From: Candidatus Collierbacteria bacterium CG_4_9_14_3_um_filter_43_16
Lineage (GTDB): Bacteria; Patescibacteriota; Microgenomatia; UBA1400; MFAQ01
Assembly (NCBI GenBank): GCA_002789895.1
Contig: PFUC01000075.1
Coordinates: forward strand, 1 to 8,782
Length of the DNA: 8,782 nucleotides
Direction: 5' to 3'
Under the pieces are notes generated by a model. It ran no database searches and was not told where the DNA came from. It was given only the letters and a program-made list of their open reading frames with translations. This document shows positions 3,451 through 8,782 of the stretch, piece by piece. Positions within the stretch are counted from its first letter, which is position 1. Each line of letters begins with the position of its first letter. Made by a program: the position numbers and the translations under genes.

Positions 3451-6393
3451 ATGCCAAAAGAAAAACATCTAATCAAAGAAGTTGACGCCTCTCCCGACTT
3501 TCCTGTCTTGGAAAAACAGTTATTGGATCATTGGTACCAGTCGGGTATCGTGGATAAATATTTGCACAAAAATGATCAGTCACTTGAGAAGTTTTATTTT
3601 CAGGACGGTCCCATCACCGCCAATAATCCGATGGGGGCTCATCACGCCTGGGGCAGAACCTACAAGGATCTTTGGCAGCGTTATAAGAACATGCGCGGTT
3701 TTAAACAAAGATTCCAAAACGGTTTTGATTGTCAGGGTCTTTGGGTAGAGGTTGAGGTAGAAAAAGAGCTTGGCTTCCATTTTAAGAAAGATATTGAAAC
3801 ATATGGAGTTGCCCCGTTTATTCAGCATTGCAAAGACAGAGTTGTTAAATACTCAGGAATTCAGACGAATCAAAGCAAAAGATTGGGTTATTTTATGGAT
3901 TGGGAAAATTCCTATTTCACCATGTCCAATGAAAACAATTACATGATCTGGTATTTTCTGAAGGTTTGCTGGGAAAAGAGCTGGATATACAAAGGTCATG
4001 ATTCTGTCCCTTGGTGCCCCCGTTGTGAGACGGCCATTTCTCAACACGAAATGCTTACTGAGGATTACAAGGAGCTCACTCATAAATCAATATATCTCAA
4101 GCTACCATTGGTTGGTCGAGAAAGCGAAAGTCTTTTAGTTTGGACCACTACCCCCTGGACATTACCGGCAAACATCGCTGTAGCTGTCGACGAAAAGCAA
4201 GATTATTCGCTCGTTGAAGCCTCTACCGGTAAGTTTTGGGTTTTGAAAGATCTTGTAGAAAATGTCTTTAAGGGAGATTATAAAAACATTGTCAAAACTG
4301 TTAAAGGTAAAGAGTTGGTCGGCCTTCATTACAGGGCACCGTTCGACGATATCTCCGCTGTCAAACAAATCGCTCAGGAAAGTCCCGGGAAATTCCACCT
4401 GGTTATCCCGACCGACTCGCAAGTCATGCCCATCAGCAATACAGAGGGCACGGGTCTAGTTCATACCGCCGTCAGTGCCGGCACGGAGGATTTCGCCTTA
4501 GGTAGGAAATATGGTTTACCCATGATACCCATTATCGCCGATAACGCCGATTATTTGCCTGGTTTAGACTTTTTATCTGGTCAAAACGCCAAAAAACATC
4601 CAGAAATAATCCTCGATTATTTGACGGAACAAGACAAAGTGGGGGAGAGTTGGGTTTTTAGAGTTGAAAATTACACCCACCGTTACCCTGCCTGCTGGAG
4701 ATGTAAAACAGAACTTGTTTGGAAAGTGGCTGATGAGTGGTATATCTCGATGGATAAAGTAGACCCGGGTGATAAAAAAGGAAGGACCCTTCGGCAAAAA
4801 ATGATCAACGTGGCCGAGAAAATTAACTGGAAGCCGGAATTTGGACTTGACCGCGAACTTGACTGGTTAAATAACATGCACGATTGGCTCATCAGCAAGA
4901 AAAATCGTTATTGGGGCGTGGCACTACCTATCTGGGTCTGTGATCAGTGTGGGCAATTCGAAGTTATAGGAGGCGAAGATGAATTAAGGGAAAGGGCCGT
5001 GTCCGGTTGGGACAAATTCGAAGGACATACTCCCCACAAGCCTTACATCGATGAAGTCAAAATTAAACATAATTGTGGAGGAAATATGTCACGAATTCTT
5101 GATGTGGGAAATCCTTGGCTAGATGCTGGCGTTGTCCCTTACTCCACCTTGGTAGACCCCGAGACGGGAAAGGTTAGTTATACGTCAGATAAAAAATATT
5201 GGAAAGAGTGGTTCCCTGCCAACTTCATTACCGAATCATTTCCCGGTCAGTTTAAAAATTGGTTTTACTCAATGATAGCTATGAGTACGGTGCTTGAAGA
5301 TACTAATCCTTTTGAAAATGTTTTAGGTTTTGCCTCCATGCTGGGAGAAGACGGTCGAGCTATGCATAAGTCGTGGGGAAACTCAATTGAGTTTAATGAA
5401 GCTGCAGATAAGATAGGTGTCGATGTTATGCGCTGGACCTTTGCCAAACACAACCCGGAAAGGAATCTTCTTTTTGGTTACAAAATGACCTCGGAAACAA
5501 AGCGACTCTTCCACATGCTTTTATGGAACTCTTATCGTTTTTTTGCCAATTTTGCTTCCTTGGAGGATTGGCAACCGGAAATTGAATTTGATCATCTGCC
5601 CTCTAAGCTGGATCTTTGGATCTTAAATAGATTAGATCAAATGGTTTTGGAAGTCACGGCCGGATTGGAGAAATATGACGCCTTCTCCGCCACGGCAACA
5701 ATTGAGGGATTCGTCTCCGATCTATCAACTTGGTATATCCGTCGTTCTCGAGATCGTGTTGGCCCCAGTGCTCAAGATATGGATGACAAAGAAACCTGTT
5801 ATCGTACCCTCAGAACCGTCTTCGATTGTTTGTCCCGTGTTCTGATGCCCTTTACTCCCTTTATGGCCGACATGATCTATACCAACATCACAGGAGAAGA
5901 ATCTGTTCACCTCGCTGACTGGCCTCTGGTAATCACTGAAGAAATTATCGACAAAAAATTAATTGAAAACATGTCTTTGGTCAGGAGAGTTTGTGAGATG
6001 GGACATGCCCTTCGAAAGACAGAAGGCGTCGCTGTCAAACAACCGTTGTCAAAACTCACGATAATTGGACCAAAAACAGAATTGGAAAACGAGAAAGAGC
6101 TGATTCAATTAATCAAAGATGAACTCAATGTACTGTCAATCGGGTTTAAAACAGGCAAAGAGCTTTTGGTAATCCTAGATTTAAAACTTACTCCTGATCT
6201 TGTTGCAAAAGGCCAAACGAGAGAAATAATTCGTTCCATCCAGGAGGCTAGGAAACTTGCCAATTGCCGCCTGGATGAAGTTGTATCCGTTACCTTGCCG
6301 ACTTGGCCGAGGGAGTATGAAGACGAAATTAAAAGAAAAACATTGGTCAACAAAATTATCAAGGGAGATATAGTTAAGATCTCCAGAAACTAA
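3451..6393 (+). CDS. ileS: Isoleucyl-tRNA synthetase, type 2 (IleRS2)
   Basis: This class I synthetase of 980 residues charges tRNA-Ile with isoleucine. The ATP-binding signature is GAHH (62-65) within NPMGAHHAWGRTYKD, with Gly and His swapped relative to HxGH. The second signature is AMHKS (637-641) for KMSKS. The CP1 editing domain is present: WTTTPWTLPAN (231-241) and GTGLVHTA (333-340) through GTEDF (344-348), though AVS (340-342) stands where AP is usual. Zinc-type pairs are CPRC (189-192), CWRC (415-418) and CDQC (497-500), with Cys542 nearby. A C-terminal anticodon-binding region with VKQPLSKLTI follows; at 980 residues the protein is somewhat shorter than many type-2 enzymes. No Shine-Dalgarno precedes the ATG; TAAACT (3439-3444) is a possible leaderless -10. 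The stop TAA overlaps the rodA ATG by one base. No frame break occurs in 2.9 kb. Confidence 0.97.
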   Translation: MPKEKHLIKEVDASPDFPVLEKQLLDHWYQSGIVDKYLHKNDQSLEKFYFQDGPITANNPMGAHHAWGRTYKDLWQRYKNMRGFKQRFQNGFDCQGLWVEVEVEKELGFHFKKDIETYGVAPFIQHCKDRVVKYSGIQTNQSKRLGYFMDWENSYFTMSNENNYMIWYFLKVCWEKSWIYKGHDSVPWCPRCETAISQHEMLTEDYKELTHKSIYLKLPLVGRESESLLVWTTTPWTLPANIAVAVDEKQDYSLVEASTGKFWVLKDLVENVFKGDYKNIVKTVKGKELVGLHYRAPFDDISAVKQIAQESPGKFHLVIPTDSQVMPISNTEGTGLVHTAVSAGTEDFALGRKYGLPMIPIIADNADYLPGLDFLSGQNAKKHPEIILDYLTEQDKVGESWVFRVENYTHRYPACWRCKTELVWKVADEWYISMDKVDPGDKKGRTLRQKMINVAEKINWKPEFGLDRELDWLNNMHDWLISKKNRYWGVALPIWVCDQCGQFEVIGGEDELRERAVSGWDKFEGHTPHKPYIDEVKIKHNCGGNMSRILDVGNPWLDAGVVPYSTLVDPETGKVSYTSDKKYWKEWFPANFITESFPGQFKNWFYSMIAMSTVLEDTNPFENVLGFASMLGEDGRAMHKSWGNSIEFNEAADKIGVDVMRWTFAKHNPERNLLFGYKMTSETKRLFHMLLWNSYRFFANFASLEDWQPEIEFDHLPSKLDLWILNRLDQMVLEVTAGLEKYDAFSATATIEGFVSDLSTWYIRRSRDRVGPSAQDMDDKETCYRTLRTVFDCLSRVLMPFTPFMADMIYTNITGEESVHLADWPLVITEEIIDKKLIENMSLVRRVCEMGHALRKTEGVAVKQPLSKLTIIGPKTELENEKELIQLIKDELNVLSIGFKTGKELLVILDLKLTPDLVAKGQTREIIRSIQEARKLANCRLDEVVSVTLPTWPREYEDEIKRKTLVNKIIKGDIVKISRN

Positions 6394-7448
6394 TGCAACA
6401 AAATAAAGGGCTTTTGTTTTCAGCCTTGATTTTAATCGAGGTTTTGAGTTTGATTACCATTTGGAGTACAGCCCCCGAACTTTTTATGTCACAGCTTGCC
6501 TTCGTAATCGTCGGTATAATAGTCGTCTATCTATTGGGAAAATCTGATATCTTTCTTTTGCTCAGTTCAGGAAAAACCCTTTACATCATCAGTCTTATTT
6601 TGTTGATACTCACCATGTTGGTAGGCAAGAACATCAGAGGATCGGTTCGTTGGATTGATCTGGGTTTTTTTAATTTGCAGACTTCCGAAATCATTAAACC
6701 ACTTCTGGCTATTTATTATTCATCCTACTTGGCCAAGCTAAACAAAATTGACTGGAAACAGATACTTATATTTTTAGGGATCGCTTCCATGCCAGTGATT
6801 TTAATTGCCATTCAGCCTGACCTAGGATCGGCTCTGACATTGATCTTTTTACCCCTCGCTCTGTTGGCTGTTTCCGGACAGCTAGGAAAAATATTGATAT
6901 TGGGAACTATTTTCTCTGTCTTAGTTCTGCCATTTGAGTCAAAGCTTTTCAAGCCCTACCAGCGTCAAAGAATAGAGACTTTTATCAACCCATACTCAGA
7001 CCCCAAGGGGGCAGGCTACAACGTTATCCAAGCAACCATAGCTGTCGGTTCGGGAAAGATAATTGGTAAGGGGGTTAAGCTTGGGACTCAGTCTCATCTG
7101 AATTTTTTGCCTGAGCGACACACAGACTTTATTTTTGCTTCTTATGTGGAGGAATTTGGTTTGGTAGGCTCTCTAGCCTTGTTTCTTTCTTATATAGTTC
7201 TTTTTCGAAGCTGTTTGTATGCTGTCAAACGCCTGCGTGATAACCAGCAAACGCTTTTATCACTTTCAATATTTTTCTTATTCCTTTTTCAATTTTTGGT
7301 CAACGTGGGCATGAACCTGGGAATTATGCCTGTCACTGGTATCACTCTGCCTCTTTTTTCCTATGGCGGAAGCTCGTTGCTGAGTTTTGCCATTTTGGTT
7401 GGCTTGCTGAACCTCCAGCTTGATCTGATTACCCCCTTTGAGATATAA
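6393..7448 (+). CDS. rodA: SEDS-family peptidoglycan glycosyltransferase, RodA type
   Basis: This 351-residue membrane protein has about ten apolar helices. SEDS proteins polymerise lipid II into glycan strands with a class B penicillin-binding protein at the membrane. Signatures in order: GSVRWIDLG (83-91) with QTSEIIKP (96-103), where Thr97 replaces the usual Pro of QPSE; QPDLGSA (141-147); YQRQRIETFINP (189-200) and GAGYNVIQATIAVGSG (206-221); LNFLPERHTDFIFA (236-249) with the essential Asp245; EEFG (253-256); and MNLGIMPVTGITLPLFSYGGSS (307-328). The Tyr-Gln-Arg and FLPExHTDF pattern favours RodA over FtsW. The TAATG overlap with ileS and the same overlap with rplU show tight coupling within an otherwise translation-related operon. 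No separate promoter is seen before it. Confidence 0.93.
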   Translation: MQQNKGLLFSALILIEVLSLITIWSTAPELFMSQLAFVIVGIIVVYLLGKSDIFLLLSSGKTLYIISLILLILTMLVGKNIRGSVRWIDLGFFNLQTSEIIKPLLAIYYSSYLAKLNKIDWKQILIFLGIASMPVILIAIQPDLGSALTLIFLPLALLAVSGQLGKILILGTIFSVLVLPFESKLFKPYQRQRIETFINPYSDPKGAGYNVIQATIAVGSGKIIGKGVKLGTQSHLNFLPERHTDFIFASYVEEFGLVGSLALFLSYIVLFRSCLYAVKRLRDNQQTLLSLSIFFLFLFQFLVNVGMNLGIMPVTGITLPLFSYGGSSLLSFAILVGLLNLQLDLITPFEI

Positions 7449-7449
7449 T
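7420..7449 (+). promoter_or_regulatory. Possible internal promoter for rplU, over the rodA stop codon
   Basis: TTGATC (7420-7425) and TATAAT (7444-7449) are 18 bases apart. The -10 covers the rodA stop and the first rplU ATG. Transcription would begin near 7456-7457, exactly at the second in-frame ATG (7457) of rplU, giving a leaderless message. Confidence 0.45.
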
Positions 7450-7783
7450 GGCGCACATGGCAGACAAAACTACATACGCGGTCATTCGACTTGGCGCAAA
7501 ACAATACCTTGTTAAAGAGGGCGATAAAGTCGTGGCTGAAAAAATTGATATTAAAGATGGTGAAACCCTCCAGGTCAAGGAAGTGTTACTCGGCTTTGAT
7601 GGTGAAAAAACAAAAATTGGCGAGCCGTATCTGGACAAAGCCACCGTAGATCTCGTCATGGAAGGTACCAAGAAGGGCGAAAAGATCCGCATTGCCAAAT
7701 TCAAAGCTAAATCCAGATATCGCCGGGTTACCGGTCACAGACAACTTGAAAGCCATTTCACCGTCAAGGCTATCAATCTCTAA
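7448..7783 (+). CDS. rplU: 50S ribosomal protein bL21
   Basis: This 111-residue protein is a large-subunit protein that binds 23S rRNA. The family pattern is complete: YAVIRLGAKQYLVKEGDKV (10-28), LGFDGEKTKIGEPYLDKATV (48-67) and the basic KFKAKSRYRRVTGHRQ (84-99), followed by the closing TVKAINL strand. The first ATG (7448) overlaps the rodA stop as TAATG. Met4 at 7457 is an equally good start, since it lies at the predicted RNA start of the internal promoter and the family normally has few residues before YAV. The gene for bL27 (rpmA), the usual downstream partner, is not next; a methyltransferase gene follows after 7 bases. Confidence 0.95.
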   Translation: MAHMADKTTYAVIRLGAKQYLVKEGDKVVAEKIDIKDGETLQVKEVLLGFDGEKTKIGEPYLDKATVDLVMEGTKKGEKIRIAKFKAKSRYRRVTGHRQLESHFTVKAINL

Positions 7784-7790
7784 CTTAACT

Positions 7791-8782
7791 ATGCGCTTCA
7801 TACTTTTCGTCGGTGCCAGCAATACTTTGGCTGAGTCCGAAATTATTGCTCAGGTCAAAGGTGCGGTCCTCGTTCAGCCGAACATATATTTATTTGAGTC
7901 ATCTGAAGCCGATATCGCTCAAAAAACTGCCTCAAAACTTGGTTGTAGTATCAAACTAGCACAGGAACTACAGGGAGTATTGCCCTCATCTCAGTCTATT
8001 GCCGATCTCGTCAAATCAAAAAACTTCTCGGTTACTGTCTTGGATGGTTTCAAGGACTCCCCCCTAATAAATCAAGAAATCAAGGAAGTTCTCCAAAAAG
8101 GACGTTTTGTTCTTCCCAAAGATCAGTTTGGTCTTACACCGGTATTACTTTCAAAACACAAAATCGATGAGTTTTTCGTCAAACAGGAAGCCGAAGAAGT
8201 TTGGCAGACCATCTGGACACACGACTTTGAGCACTGGATCAAAAAAGACCGACACATGCCATTTGCGAATGCCAAGGCCGGCATTCTTCCTCCCAAGATA
8301 GCCCGAAGCATGATTAATCTGGTACCTCTTAAGCCGATGGGAAAACTCTTAATAGACCCCTTTTGCGGCTCCGGAAGAGTATTGATTGAGGCGGCCGGGC
8401 TAGGATATACGATTGGAGGAGCCGACATTCTGGCTGAGCAGGTTCGGCAAACAAAAGCTAATCTGAACTTTCTGGGCTTTGAGGCCCAACTAGAGGTCTT
8501 GGACGCCACTCATCTCTCTAACAAATTTCAGCAAGTGGATGCCATTGTCACCGAACCTTTTCTGGGAAAACCGAATTTTAGGCCTGATCAGATCAGATAC
8601 CTGGTCCCTGGCCTCCAAAAGCTTTATCTGGGATGTCTTAAGAACTGGTTGGTGGTTCTGAAGCCGAGAGGATACGTGGTTATGGTGTTCCCCAGTTTTG
8701 ATGATGATAAACATATCTATAAGACAAGTGGTGTCATTGACGGAAAGCTGGAATTGGGTTACAATCTCCTCAAACGCGATCT
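7791..8782 (+). CDS. TRM11/UPF0020-type RNA methyltransferase (3' end outside window)
   Basis: The frame from the ATG at 7791 stays open to the right edge, giving 330 residues of a longer protein. Residues 1-110 form the N-terminal part seen in THUMP-type RNA methyltransferases, without a clear motif. The Rossmann methyltransferase domain follows: LLIDPFCGSGRVLIEAA (186-202) is the SAM-binding motif I, Asp212 (GGADI) the ribose-binding acid, and DAIVTEPFLG (250-259) occupies the catalytic motif IV position, where N/D-P-P-Y/F is standard. TEPF keeps Pro and Phe but has Glu for the first Pro. TRM11 and archaeal TrmG10 modify G10 of tRNA, so N2-methylguanosine formation in tRNA is the likely role, though rRNA cannot be excluded. 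It sits 7 bases after rplU and is probably in the ileS operon. Confidence 0.85.
   Translation, partial: MRFILFVGASNTLAESEIIAQVKGAVLVQPNIYLFESSEADIAQKTASKLGCSIKLAQELQGVLPSSQSIADLVKSKNFSVTVLDGFKDSPLINQEIKEVLQKGRFVLPKDQFGLTPVLLSKHKIDEFFVKQEAEEVWQTIWTHDFEHWIKKDRHMPFANAKAGILPPKIARSMINLVPLKPMGKLLIDPFCGSGRVLIEAAGLGYTIGGADILAEQVRQTKANLNFLGFEAQLEVLDATHLSNKFQQVDAIVTEPFLGKPNFRPDQIRYLVPGLQKLYLGCLKNWLVVLKPRGYVVMVFPSFDDDKHIYKTSGVIDGKLELGYNLLKRD

Noticed and set aside
8123..8509. Minus-strand ORF of 128 codons
   Set aside because: It is antisense to the methyltransferase frame, which carries intact motif I and motif IV; the minus-strand product is Ser/Cys-rich without family features.
1..8782. CRISPR array, insertion sequence or integrated element
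   Set aside because: No regularly spaced repeats, no transposase or integrase frame, and no terminal inverted repeats with target duplications were seen.

Overview
The window looks like a piece of a small, AT-leaning bacterial genome, most likely from the Candidate Phyla Radiation (Patescibacteria, perhaps Microgenomates-like). This is inferred from gene style and content, not from a marker phylogeny: compact genes, TAATG stop-start overlaps, almost no Shine-Dalgarno sequences, a type-2 isoleucyl-tRNA synthetase, a small VanW-like protein, and a UmuC/DinB-type polymerase preceded by a tiny partner gene.

Layout. Bases 1-467 hold the 3' end of a small cysteine-rich, probably secreted protein with a knottin-like cysteine spacing, then a DUF4342-like gene split by one extra base in an A run. 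Bases 551-2058 hold a two-gene unit with its own promoter: an 86-residue protein overlapping a Y-family DNA polymerase with a clamp-binding motif. A cupin gene runs on the minus strand (2060-2476) and converges on the polymerase gene with one base between the stop codons. A strong promoter at 2555-2583 leads into a decayed VanW-like gene (2593-3056) that has lost its start codon and carries two in-frame TAA codons; a good intrinsic terminator follows.

Bases 3121-3269 contain no gene but fold into a compact four-way RNA junction whose helices abut with almost no unpaired bases. This is the least explained object in the window. A short leader with an extended -10 box and an intrinsic terminator comes next, directly before ileS.

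From 3451 to the right edge runs an intact plus-strand housekeeping operon: ileS (with a swapped GxHH signature instead of HxGH), rodA (cell-wall elongation), rplU (ribosomal protein bL21) and a TRM11/UPF0020-type RNA methyltransferase cut by the window edge. ileS/rodA and rodA/rplU overlap by one base each. Three of the four genes serve translation; rodA is the outlier.

Two window-wide patterns stand out. First, several start codons lie only 5-11 bases after a -10-like hexamer, which suggests leaderless or nearly leaderless mRNAs. Second, the left 3 kb carries broken reading frames beside short homopolymers, while the right 5 kb is clean. Either local gene decay or local sequence error could explain this.
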